Source: an uncultured Collinsella sp. (lineage in GTDB: Bacteria; Actinomycetota; Coriobacteriia; Coriobacteriales; Coriobacteriaceae). From it: DNA of 14,681 nt. The stretch lies in contig USCS01000014.1 of assembly GCA_900552875.1 (NCBI GenBank), positions 1 through 14,681 of the forward strand. The letters run 5' to 3'. The number at the start of each line of letters is the position of its first letter. Within the stretch, counting starts at the first letter, position 1. The notes beneath the pieces were generated by a model. The model saw only the letters and a list, made by a program, of their open reading frames with translations, was not told the origin of the DNA and searched no databases. Both the position numbers and the translations under genes were made by a program. Of the stretch, positions 6,814-13,771 are shown in pieces.

Positions 6814-7266
6814 ATGGCGTCTCGTGGTTGCTCGTCTAATAAAATTGCGGGCGCGCTTATCGCCGTGGTGGTCCTTGCTGCGGCGGTGACGCTTGTGCGG
6901 GCATACGGCTTTGGTGCCCGTGCCGACCAGGGAAAGAACGCCGCGCAAGCGTTGCTGAACGATTGTGCTGCCGATCCGGTGGCAGTCAAGCTTATCGAGG
7001 ACGGCGAGGCGCGGACGATCTATGAGACCGACGATGCCGAGCTGGTCGCATCGACTTTTGCCGCGCTCGACGATTGCACCGTGGGAGGTGCGGTGGATGA
7101 GCGGATGAGCGATGCCGGTCGCACGCTCGTCTTTGTCTATGAAGACGGCTCGGAGCAATCGGTGGAGTTCGAGGGCGGGAATATCGTGCTCGACAAGACG
7201 GCATATCGCCTTGACGGTGCCGATGAACTGTGGCGACAGCTAGCCGCCATCAAGAACAGCCAATGA
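6814..7266 (+). CDS. Membrane-anchored protein of unknown function
   Basis: 150 residues. Residues 10-30 (KIAGALIAVVVLAAAVTLVR) form one N-terminal membrane anchor or uncleaved signal, so the rest, about 120 residues, should lie outside the cytoplasm. That part is acidic and has two cysteines (in NDCAADP and DDCTVGG), which could form a disulfide. I recognise no family. ATG 6814 follows AAGGGG (6801-6806) at 7 nt. It is the first of four plus-strand genes; the next starts 17 bp after its stop, which supports co-transcription with the zinc-ribbon protein and the two lipoproteins. The repeat-A hairpin just upstream separates it from the LuxR-type gene. Confidence 0.75.
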   Translation: MASRGCSSNKIAGALIAVVVLAAAVTLVRAYGFGARADQGKNAAQALLNDCAADPVAVKLIEDGEARTIYETDDAELVASTFAALDDCTVGGAVDERMSDAGRTLVFVYEDGSEQSVEFEGGNIVLDKTAYRLDGADELWRQLAAIKNSQ

Positions 7267-7283
7267 AATGAGGGGTGTACGGG

Positions 7284-8846
7284 ATGAGTGACTTGAGATT
7301 CTGCCCGGCGTGCGGGGTGCAACTGCCGCGGGTCGCCGGCGTGCCGGTGCGATTTTGCCCGGGCTGCGGTGTTCGGCTTGAGAGCGTTGAGGACGACCCG
7401 GGTGTCGCGGAACCCGCGAAAGGGACGGCTGCCGATGATGGCGCGGGCGAAGGTTATGAGCCGAGCGCGAACGCGCCGGTCGATATGCCGATGCAAGATG
7501 CCGACGCCGCGTCGCCGGTCCGCGACATGGCCGCAGCGGACACTCCCCGCATCGGCGACCTTGAGCTCCACACCGCATGCGATGCCTCTGGCGGCCAAGC
7601 GCTCGCGCAAGTGGCGCTGCCGCGGGGTTGGCGTATCGAAGAGGCGCATCTTGAGCGCAACAGTAGTTTCGACTGCCCGATTTCAGTTGGCGTGACGGCG
7701 GCAGGCCCGGCGGGCGAACGCATCATGTATCGCTCCGAGCTCTGCTACGTGGACGCGGGCGCCGTTGCCAAGCGTATCCCCACGCAAACCGAGCGCAAGG
7801 CGTTTGTGCACGTGGAGGCGGCGTGCGACGAGTTGGCTCAAGCCTGCGCGGCGCAATTGGGCGCACGGGCGGAGGTTGTGGCCGAGCAACCCTATCCGTC
7901 GAGCGCGGCAGGCGATATTGAACATGAGCGTGCTCGCGTAAAGCGCGAGGCTGCAAACGACTTTGCGATTCAGGGCTTTTCGATGGAACCGAGCGATGTG
8001 GTCTATGAGTGCCGTATGCGCCGATATCGGCTCGCGGGCGCCCCGGCGCCTACCGAGCTTGCGGTGGCGGCAAAGGTCGAGGGCTATGTGGCCTCGATCG
8101 GCGGAGTCGCGGGCTCCGTGGGTAAAGGCGTTGCCGCCGGGGCCGAGGCGCTGCTGGGCGTGGGCCTTTCGAGCGGGCTGATCGGCGGCGTTCTGGGCAA
8201 GCGCCTGCGCGAGCGCCAGACGGCTGCGGCGGCGGGTCAGCGCGCCGCGAAAGATCAGGCCACGGATCAGAGCGATTGCCCAGACGGGGCGCCGTTTAAG
8301 CTGGGCGCGGCCGACCTGTTGCAGTGGCGTATCAGGGACAGCTTCTGCCTGGTTGCGCCAGAAGGCCGTCTGGACGAGGCGGCCTCCACGGCGCTTGCCT
8401 CAATGGCATCGACCCTGCGGCTCAACCCGTCGATTGCGCGCGAAGCGTGCGCTCAAAAGCAGCAGATGGTGCTCGAGCAGCGTCAGCGCACGCAGATGAA
8501 CATCGCCCAGCAGCAACAGCAGTTCGCGGCCTGGCAGCAGATGCATGCCTCGCAGCAGGCGGCGTTCGACAGCTACCAGCAGGCTTGGTTTGAGCGCAGC
8601 GATCGTCAACACGCCGCGAATATGGCCGCCAGCGCGGCCAATTTCTCCAGCGCAGGTGTGGGAACGGGCGCGGCGTCGTATTCCGATGCCATCCGCGGGG
8701 TCAACCATTACACCAGGCCCGACGGTACCGATGTCGAGGTTTCGGTGATGGCGGATCAAGCTTGGGTGAACGGCTCGGGCGACGTGATCGGCACGCGCGA
8801 TGGCTTTGAGCCCGGTTTTGGCTGGACGGAGCTGCCCCGTCAATAG
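7284..8846 (+). CDS. Zinc-ribbon protein with Gln-rich region, function unknown
   Basis: 520 residues. The N-terminus is a zinc ribbon of the CPxCG type (Cys7, Cys10, Cys25, Cys28). An acidic, Ala-rich linker follows (about 35-95), then a globular region (about 95-260). Residues 267-310 are a Gly-rich hydrophobic stretch (GGVAGSVGKGVAAG and on) that could touch a membrane. Residues 391-435 are a Gln-rich helix, probably coiled coil. The C-terminal 60 residues contain YSDAIRGVNHYTRPDGTDVE and a WVNGSGDVIGTRDGF segment, which looks like a compact beta domain. No signal peptide is seen. I do not recognise a function. ATG 7284 follows AGGGG (7271-7275) at 8 nt; the in-frame GTG 7275 overlaps that site and is less likely. 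It lies 17 bp after the membrane-anchored gene and 74 bp before the first lipoprotein. Confidence 0.8.
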   Translation: MSDLRFCPACGVQLPRVAGVPVRFCPGCGVRLESVEDDPGVAEPAKGTAADDGAGEGYEPSANAPVDMPMQDADAASPVRDMAAADTPRIGDLELHTACDASGGQALAQVALPRGWRIEEAHLERNSSFDCPISVGVTAAGPAGERIMYRSELCYVDAGAVAKRIPTQTERKAFVHVEAACDELAQACAAQLGARAEVVAEQPYPSSAAGDIEHERARVKREAANDFAIQGFSMEPSDVVYECRMRRYRLAGAPAPTELAVAAKVEGYVASIGGVAGSVGKGVAAGAEALLGVGLSSGLIGGVLGKRLRERQTAAAAGQRAAKDQATDQSDCPDGAPFKLGAADLLQWRIRDSFCLVAPEGRLDEAASTALASMASTLRLNPSIAREACAQKQQMVLEQRQRTQMNIAQQQQQFAAWQQMHASQQAAFDSYQQAWFERSDRQHAANMAASAANFSSAGVGTGAASYSDAIRGVNHYTRPDGTDVEVSVMADQAWVNGSGDVIGTRDGFEPGFGWTELPRQ

Positions 8847-8920
8847 CGTGAGTGGGCTACGGGAGGATCGGTGTCGAGGCGTTGCTCGGCGCTGTGATAA
8901 GAAACGGGAAAGGAACAACG

Positions 8921-9676
8921 ATGAGGGAGACGGTTATTTCGCGCACGGCGTTTGTCGCGGCGGCGGGAACGGCGTTGCTGACGCTTGCGGGATGCGGCGG
9001 ACAGCAGGCGCAGGACACGACGGGTTTTAACGACGATCGCCCGGTAAAGGACAAGATGGACGCGGGCTCGTCATCGGGCGATTCCGGCGATGCGGGCGGC
9101 AGCTCGGATGCGGACGGCGGCTCGACGGATGCGTTTGATACGTGGTCGGATGACTGCTGGGATGCACACCGCAACATCAGCATCGCGGCGTTGCTCGAGC
9201 TTAAGGGCTGGCAGTTGCAGGAGTTTGCGTCGCAACAGGGTTATACCTGGCAAGATGCGCTCGAGATGTACGAGAACGAGGCAGGTCGCGTGCTCAGCGT
9301 CTGCAATATCAGCAAGGATGGCGCAACCGAATGGCTCGGCGAGGATGAAATCGGAAAGCTCGACAAGGGCGGCACCGGGAGTACCGTGATGTTTACGCTG
9401 CAGCTTGCGGGCTATTCGAGCTGCGAGGATGTTATCGCGGGCTTTTCCGTTCCGGTTGAGGACCGCGCGCAGATTACCTCGGGCTCGTGGATTGCGTGCG
9501 TCTACGGTTCCAACATGGCGCGTCACGTTGCCATGGTGAGCCAAATGGAAAACGGCGACTACCGCTTGGACCTCATTACCGAGGAGGCCATCAAAACCGG
9601 TACGTTTACCCAAGGCGGCGGTGCCCCCACGATTAACGAATTTTGGCAGGAGAAGACCGGGCGCGCGCTCGGCTAA
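8921..9676 (+). CDS. Secreted lipoprotein of unknown function (paralogue 1)
   Basis: 251 residues. It has a lipoprotein signal peptide with lipobox LAGC (Cys25), so the mature protein should be tethered to the outer face of the membrane. Residues about 45-75 are a Ser/Gly/Asp-rich linker. The rest is a globular domain with LLELKGWQLQEFASQQGYTW (about 91-110), GGTGSTVMFTLQLAGY, and a C-terminal TEEAIKTGTFTQGGG-INEFW segment. The next gene shares this plan and several motifs, so the two are probably an old tandem duplication. ATG 8921 follows GGAAAGGA (8907-8914); the in-frame codon at 8852 is a less likely start because it would precede the signal peptide. Neither the family nor the ligand is recognised. 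Confidence 0.82.
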   Translation: MRETVISRTAFVAAAGTALLTLAGCGGQQAQDTTGFNDDRPVKDKMDAGSSSGDSGDAGGSSDADGGSTDAFDTWSDDCWDAHRNISIAALLELKGWQLQEFASQQGYTWQDALEMYENEAGRVLSVCNISKDGATEWLGEDEIGKLDKGGTGSTVMFTLQLAGYSSCEDVIAGFSVPVEDRAQITSGSWIACVYGSNMARHVAMVSQMENGDYRLDLITEEAIKTGTFTQGGGAPTINEFWQEKTGRALG

Positions 9677-9711
9677 GTGCGATGCGGCCAATAGCATAGC
9701 GAGGGACGAAC

Positions 9712-10395
9712 ATGATGAACGAGATGACGATGAGCCGTGCGGTCTTTGTGGCGGGCGCGGGCGCGGCGGCTTGCGCGCTGGCTGGCTGCTCGGGCACAAC
9801 GGGCGGCGCCAAAGCAGCGAGCACGGCGGACGCCGCCTGCGTGGACGACAATGCCAACGTGACGGTCTATGCCGCGATCAACTTGGGTGGTGCCGATCTG
9901 GTGCGCCTGCTCAAACATCAAAATTATGAGTGGCAAGGCGAGAACGTGGGCTACGGCGCCGTCGATGACGCGGGATTTTTCGCTTTTACCTTTTCCAAGG
10001 TTTCGGACGATGTGGACGAGCTTGCGAACAGCGCGATACCGCTTTCGGAGTCCGAGTACGAGGAGCTTGAACCGGGCGGCGGAGACGAAAACATCGCGAT
10101 TCTGCTCTCGGTGGGCGGCTATGCGAAGGGCGAGCGGGCGCTCATCGGCGCGATTGGCGATGCGGCGATGGTGCAGGAGAAATGCACGATCGATGATACC
10201 CAGTATTGGCTGGTCAAGGCGCTTGACGGCCACCGCTACGTGATTATGGCCAACGACACCGAAGACGATGGCGATGGCGATAGCGCTCATGACATCTATA
10301 TCTACAATGAGGCTTTTATTCGAACCGGCTACTTGAGCGGCGGCGACCAGATCGATATCGATGAGCTCTGGAGCCGCCTGACCAACGCCTCGTAA
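9712..10395 (+). CDS. Secreted lipoprotein of unknown function (paralogue 2)
   Basis: 227 residues with a lipoprotein signal peptide ending in ALAGC (Cys26). It matches the preceding lipoprotein in layout: AINLGGADLVRLLKHQNYEW aligns with the LLELKGW...GYTW stretch, and EAFIRTGYLSGGDQIDIDEL with its C-terminal EEAIKTGTFTQGGG segment. The mature protein is acidic. It starts 35 bp after the stop of paralogue 1. GAGGGA (9701-9706) precedes ATG 9712 by 5 nt and ATG 9715 by 8 nt, so either could be used. A repeat-A hairpin eight bases after the stop probably ends the four-gene transcript. Function unknown. Confidence 0.82.
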   Translation: MMNEMTMSRAVFVAGAGAAACALAGCSGTTGGAKAASTADAACVDDNANVTVYAAINLGGADLVRLLKHQNYEWQGENVGYGAVDDAGFFAFTFSKVSDDVDELANSAIPLSESEYEELEPGGGDENIAILLSVGGYAKGERALIGAIGDAAMVQEKCTIDDTQYWLVKALDGHRYVIMANDTEDDGDGDSAHDIYIYNEAFIRTGYLSGGDQIDIDELWSRLTNAS

Positions 10396-10403
10396 CGCTC
10401 CAA

Positions 10404-10440
10404 AACCACCACAAAGGGGACAGGCACCTTTGTGGTGGTT
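10404..10440. repeat. Repeat A, copy 2; probable terminator of the lipoprotein operon
   Basis: AACCACCACAAAGG (10404-10417) and CCTTTGTGGTGGTT (10427-10440) pair perfectly around the loop GGACAGGCA. The pairing is exact, which suggests recent spread or selection on the stem. Only two T bases end the right arm, so it would be a weak terminator. Repeat B copy 2 starts 7 bp further on. Confidence 0.88.
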
Positions 10441-10447
10441 CAATAAG

Positions 10448-10516
10448 TTGCGGTGGAATAGTTCCTGAATAAGGCTTGGGGGTCTTAAAACAGGAACTAT
10501 TTCACCGCAACTGCTG
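10448..10516. repeat. Repeat B, copy 2 (20-bp arms)
   Basis: TTGCGGTGGAATAGTTCCTG (10448-10467) pairs with CAGGAACTATTTCACCGCAA (10491-10510), with one G-T wobble and a 23-nt loop. The tail ACTGCTG matches copy 1. It lies between the convergent lipoprotein and mgtA genes, so it may also affect transcript ends from both sides. Confidence 0.88.
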
Positions 10517-10564
10517 AGGGGACGGGTTGTGGAAACGGCTGCCGTGGTGGACTCGGGCTGTCTG

Positions 10565-13333
10565 TTACAGCAGCTCACCGTGACGGGCGATGTAGTGGCG
10601 CTTGGCCAGCTGGGTCAGCGCAATGTAGGCGGCGACGATGCCGATGAGCAGCGTAAAGAAGCTCGCCGGCAGCGGCATGAGGCCCAGAGCCTCGGCGATG
10701 GGGCTTGCCGGCAGCCAAGTGACGAGCGTCAGGCCCAGTACGGTGAGCACGCACAGCGCGGGCGCGGCGTGGTCGCGCGGGCTCGGCAGGTGCGGGGAGC
10801 GCAGCATGTGGATTACGAGCGTCTGCGACCACATAGACTCAACGAACCAACCGCTCTGGAAAATCGCCGCAAAGGTTGCCATGCCGGCAACATTGCCCGC
10901 TGCGGCAAGCTCGGCCCAGCTCGCGCCCACGGTGGCGGGGCACACCGCAAAGAAGAGCGCGGCGAAGGTCACGATGTCAAACAGCGAGCTCACGGGGCCC
11001 AGCTCGAGCATAAAGCCCTTGATGGACGCAGCGTCCCAGGCGCGCGGGCGGGCAGTCCAGGCATCGTCGACGGTGTCCCACGGCAGCGCGATGCACACGA
11101 TCTCGTAGACCAGCGACAGCAGCACCAGCTGCAGGGCGCTCATGGGCAAAAACGGCAGGAACAGGCTCGCGACGGTCACGGACAGCACGTTGCCAAAGTT
11201 GGAGCTCACCGTGGTCTTGAGGTACTTGAGTAGGTTGCCGTAGGTGCGACGGCCTTCGATGATGCCGCGCTCGATCACGCCCAGGTCCTTCTGGAGCAAG
11301 ATGATGTCGGCGGATTCTTTGGCGATGTCAACGGCCGAATCGACCGAGATGCCGCAGTCGCTCGCACGCATGGCGGCGGCGTCGTTGATGCCATCACCCA
11401 TAAAGCCCACGGTATGGCCGAGCAGTTCACGCATGACGCGCACCAAGCGCGCCTTCTGCAGCGGCGAGAGCTTGGCAAAGAGATGGGTCTGCTCGGCGCG
11501 CTCCGCCAGCTCGGCGTCGTCGAGCGCATCGATCTCGGAGCCCAGCAAAACGTTGCTTGCGTCGATGCCAATCTGCTCGCAGACGGTGGCGGCGACGCGG
11601 TCGTTGTCGCCGGTCAGGACTTTTACCGCCACGCCCTTGGCCTCGAGGGTGGCGACGGCGCCCGCGGCGCTCGCTTTGGGCGGATCGAGGAAGGCCAAAA
11701 AGCCCATCAGCACCATGTCGCACTCGTCGGCGATGCCAAACTCGCCCACGGTGCGCGGGTTGGTCTTCTGCGCCACGGCGATCACGCGCAGGCCCTCGGC
11801 ATTGAGGTCTGCTACCTGCTTGCGAATCTGGGCGAGCTTTTCGTCGGTTAGCGGCTGGGCGGTGCCGTCCACCTCGACGTAGGAGCAAATCTCGAGCATT
11901 TCCTCGGCAGCGCCCTTGGTGACCATCTGGGTCTTTCCTTGGGCGTCGGCGACGACCACGCTCAGGCGACGACGCGAGAAGTCGAAGGGCACCTCGTCGA
12001 CCTTGGCGTAGCGGTCGCGCAGGCTCTGGCCCAGCATGGAATCGGGTGCTGCGGCCGAGGGCGTCACATCGGCGCGGTCGATGGCGGCCAGGTCGATGAG
12101 GTTCTTGAGGCCGGTCTGGAAGAAGCTGTTCAAGAACGCATGGCGCAGCACGCGCGTATCCTCGTTGCCGTCGGTGTTGAGGTAGCGCTCGAGCACGATG
12201 CGGTCCTCGGTGAGGGTGCCGGTCTTGTCGCAGCACAGCACGTCCATGGCGCCGAGGTTTTGGATCGCAGACAGTTCCTTGACGATGACCTGGCGGCGGG
12301 CGAGGTCCTTGGCTCCCTGCGACAGACTCGTGGTCACGATGACGGGAAGCATTTGCGGCGTGATGCCCACGGCCACGCTCGTGGCGAACAGCAGCGCATC
12401 GATGACGTTGCCCTTGGTGGCGGCGTTGATGGCAAAGACTGCCGGCGCCATGACGAGCATCAGGCGCACCAGCAGCATCGAGACGCTCGAGACGCCGCGG
12501 TCGAACGCGCTCTTCTCGCCGCGCCCGTTGAGCATCTTGGCGATGCCGCCCAAGTAGGTGTCCGAACCGGTGGCCACGACAAGCGCCATGGCGGTGCCGT
12601 TTTGCACGGAGGTGCCGGTAAAGACGATGTTCTTGCAGGCGGAGAGCGGCAGCGTGGAGCTGTCGGCGCCTTCGACGACGGTGGCGACGGCGGTCTTCTC
12701 GACGGCCTCGCTTTCGCCGGTGAGGGCGGACTCGATCACAAACAGGTCGCGTGCGGTGATGATGCGGGCATCGGCCGGCACCATGTCGCCGGCGGAGAGG
12801 CGGATCACGTCGCCGGGGACGAGCTCATCGAAGGGTATCTCGATGCGCTCGCCGTCGCGCAGGGCGGTGCAGGTGTTGGAGACCAGGTCCTTGAGGGCCT
12901 CTGCCGCATTGCCGCTGCGTGCTTCCTGGATAAACTTCATGCCGCCCGATACCAGTAGCATGATGCCGATGACGATGACCGTGGAGGGGTCGCGCTGCGG
13001 CTCGGGCACGGCGAGCACGTCGATGTAGAGCGAGACCAGCGCGAGCGCGGCGAGGATGCCGGCGAAGGGGTCGATGAAGGCGTCGGCGATGCGGCGGGCA
13101 AGTGTCTTGGTCGGCGCCTTGATGGTGTTGGGACCGGCGGCGTCCAGGCGCTCGGCGGCCTGCCCGGCGGTGAAGCCGTCAGCCGTGGCGTCGAGCAGCA
13201 CGAGGGAGTCCTCGGCGCTATGGGTTGCGGCAAAGATGGTGTTCTTGGCAAGGCCGGCGTGAGCGGCAGGGCGCGCCGTGCGGCGGCGCTTGGAGATGAC
13301 TTCGAGTACCGTGGCGGTTTTGAGCATCAGCAT
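10565..13333 (-). CDS. mgtA: Mg2+-importing P-type ATPase, MgtA type
   Basis: 922 residues, close to the roughly 900 usual for MgtA. It is a membrane P-type ATPase (P3B) that takes up Mg2+ at the cost of ATP. Visible motifs: TGES at 205-208 (actuator domain), CDKTGTLTED with the phosphorylated Asp369, and MGDGINDAAAMRASDCGISV at 645-664 (hinge). The C-terminal half contains SNFGNVLSVTVASLFLPFLP, LPWDTVDDAW, FQSGWFVESMWSQTLVIHML and LPASFF, which are close to E. coli MgtA and separate it from Ca2+ or Cu pumps. ATG 13333 follows AAGGAGG at 5 nt. An in-frame TTG at 13384 has no ribosome site. The N-terminal stretch KRRRTARPAAHAG is basic. It is convergent with the lipoprotein operon. Its leader contains a small reading frame and hairpins that may sense the need for the pump. 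Confidence 0.95.
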   Translation of the reverse strand: MLMLKTATVLEVISKRRRTARPAAHAGLAKNTIFAATHSAEDSLVLLDATADGFTAGQAAERLDAAGPNTIKAPTKTLARRIADAFIDPFAGILAALALVSLYIDVLAVPEPQRDPSTVIVIGIMLLVSGGMKFIQEARSGNAAEALKDLVSNTCTALRDGERIEIPFDELVPGDVIRLSAGDMVPADARIITARDLFVIESALTGESEAVEKTAVATVVEGADSSTLPLSACKNIVFTGTSVQNGTAMALVVATGSDTYLGGIAKMLNGRGEKSAFDRGVSSVSMLLVRLMLVMAPAVFAINAATKGNVIDALLFATSVAVGITPQMLPVIVTTSLSQGAKDLARRQVIVKELSAIQNLGAMDVLCCDKTGTLTEDRIVLERYLNTDGNEDTRVLRHAFLNSFFQTGLKNLIDLAAIDRADVTPSAAAPDSMLGQSLRDRYAKVDEVPFDFSRRRLSVVVADAQGKTQMVTKGAAEEMLEICSYVEVDGTAQPLTDEKLAQIRKQVADLNAEGLRVIAVAQKTNPRTVGEFGIADECDMVLMGFLAFLDPPKASAAGAVATLEAKGVAVKVLTGDNDRVAATVCEQIGIDASNVLLGSEIDALDDAELAERAEQTHLFAKLSPLQKARLVRVMRELLGHTVGFMGDGINDAAAMRASDCGISVDSAVDIAKESADIILLQKDLGVIERGIIEGRRTYGNLLKYLKTTVSSNFGNVLSVTVASLFLPFLPMSALQLVLLSLVYEIVCIALPWDTVDDAWTARPRAWDAASIKGFMLELGPVSSLFDIVTFAALFFAVCPATVGASWAELAAAGNVAGMATFAAIFQSGWFVESMWSQTLVIHMLRSPHLPSPRDHAAPALCVLTVLGLTLVTWLPASPIAEALGLMPLPASFFTLLIGIVAAYIALTQLAKRHYIARHGELL

Positions 13334-13382
13334 AGGGTCCTCCTTGTTAAAGGGAGTTAGCGTACGTGTCGTATTGAATTGC

Positions 13383-13425
13383 AAAAAACCTAGATGTCGC
13401 TCACGTCATGCTCGCGAATCACCAC
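13383..13425 (-). terminator. Imperfect hairpin and T6 run in the mgtA leader
   Basis: On the minus strand, GATTCGC pairs imperfectly with GCG-AC-ATC across GAGCATGACGTGA. Four bases (TAGG) later comes TTTTTT (13388-13383). This could be a weak leader terminator about 50 nt before the mgtA start. The stem is short and this is uncertain. Confidence 0.3.
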
Positions 13426-13461
13426 AAGGGGGGCAGGCACCTTTGTGGTGGTTTTGGTGAT
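13418..13461. repeat. Repeat A, copy 3 (diverged), within the mgtA leader
   Basis: CACCACAAGG (13420-13429) pairs with CCTTTGTGGTG (13440-13450) with one bulged T. The loop contains GGGCAGGCA, one base changed from copies 1 and 2. ATCACCA (13418-13424) can instead pair with TGGTGAT (13455-13461); the two stems exclude each other. This copy lies upstream of mgtA, not after a gene. Confidence 0.75.
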
Positions 13462-13474
13462 CGACTGTTGGCGC

Positions 13475-13546
13475 TTATGCGTGCGCGGAATCCTCGCGGC
13501 GTGCCGAGGGCGACATGCAGGTTTTTCGACTATGGCTGCCTTCCAT
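13475..13546 (-). CDS. 23-codon leader ORF upstream of mgtA
   Basis: ATG 13546 follows a perfect AAGGAGG (13553-13559) at 6 nt, one of the best ribosome sites in the window. The frame encodes MEGSHSRKTCMSPSARREDS then AHA and stops with TAA at 13475-13477. It lies between the candidate promoter (13613-13641) and the repeat-A hairpin, 141 bp before mgtA and on the same strand. In Salmonella and E. coli, mgtA has a short translated leader (mgtL) that controls transcription, so the arrangement is analogous; the sequence is not similar and is not proline-rich. It contains two His and one Cys. It is the end of a longer open frame antisense to pyrE, but that part has no signals. Its role is inferred. 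Confidence 0.5.
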   Translation of the reverse strand: MEGSHSRKTCMSPSARREDSAHA

Positions 13547-13612
13547 GGCACACCTCCTTAAGGCCGGGCGCAGCGCGCTTTGGGTATCTCGTACCCGTTT
13601 CAATCCGCCGGT

Positions 13613-13641
13613 ATTTTTGACGAGGGGGTTTGCCGTGTCAA
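13613..13641 (-). promoter_or_regulatory. Sigma-70-like promoter for the mgtA leader
   Basis: On the minus strand, TTGACA (13641-13636, perfect -35) and AAAAAT (13618-13613, four of six bases of the -10) are separated by exactly 17 bp. Transcription would start near 13606, giving an mgtA leader of about 270 nt that includes the 23-codon frame and the hairpins. Confidence 0.6.
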
Positions 13642-13771
13642 CCCCATTGTTCGGAAAATCATCGCCCCTGACAAAGCCCTTACAGAGCGCCATGGCTTCA
13701 AAGCGCGCCCGCATCGACGTCCTACCTGCGCTAAACTGTGAAGCACGTACGCGATTACGAGAGGAGCCCGC
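13642..13771. other. Upstream region of pyrE
   Basis: This stretch, together with the mgtA leader, fills the divergent gap. A TAAACT at 13732-13737 could be the pyrE -10, but no matching -35 is evident. No PyrR-type attenuator or other known pyrimidine control element was recognised. Confidence 0.3.

Noticed and set aside
8921..9790. Tat signal in the two lipoproteins
   Set aside because: Both have a single Arg (SRTAF, SRAVF) rather than the twin Arg needed, so Sec export is more likely.
11939..12958. Plus-strand frame of 339 codons inside the mgtA gene
   Set aside because: It is a shadow of the P-type ATPase; no ribosome site or domain.
6671..13461. CRISPR-like array from the repeated CCACCACAAAGG units
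   Set aside because: Only three copies, kilobases apart, in intergenic spots; no regular spacing and no cas genes.
13334..13612. M-box Mg2+ riboswitch before mgtA
   Set aside because: I looked for its conserved core and did not recognise it; a covariance model search would settle this.
13601..13641. Plus-strand promoter for pyrE from TTGACG at 13617
   Set aside because: There is no -10-like sequence at 16-18 bp downstream; the minus-strand reading gives a much better promoter.
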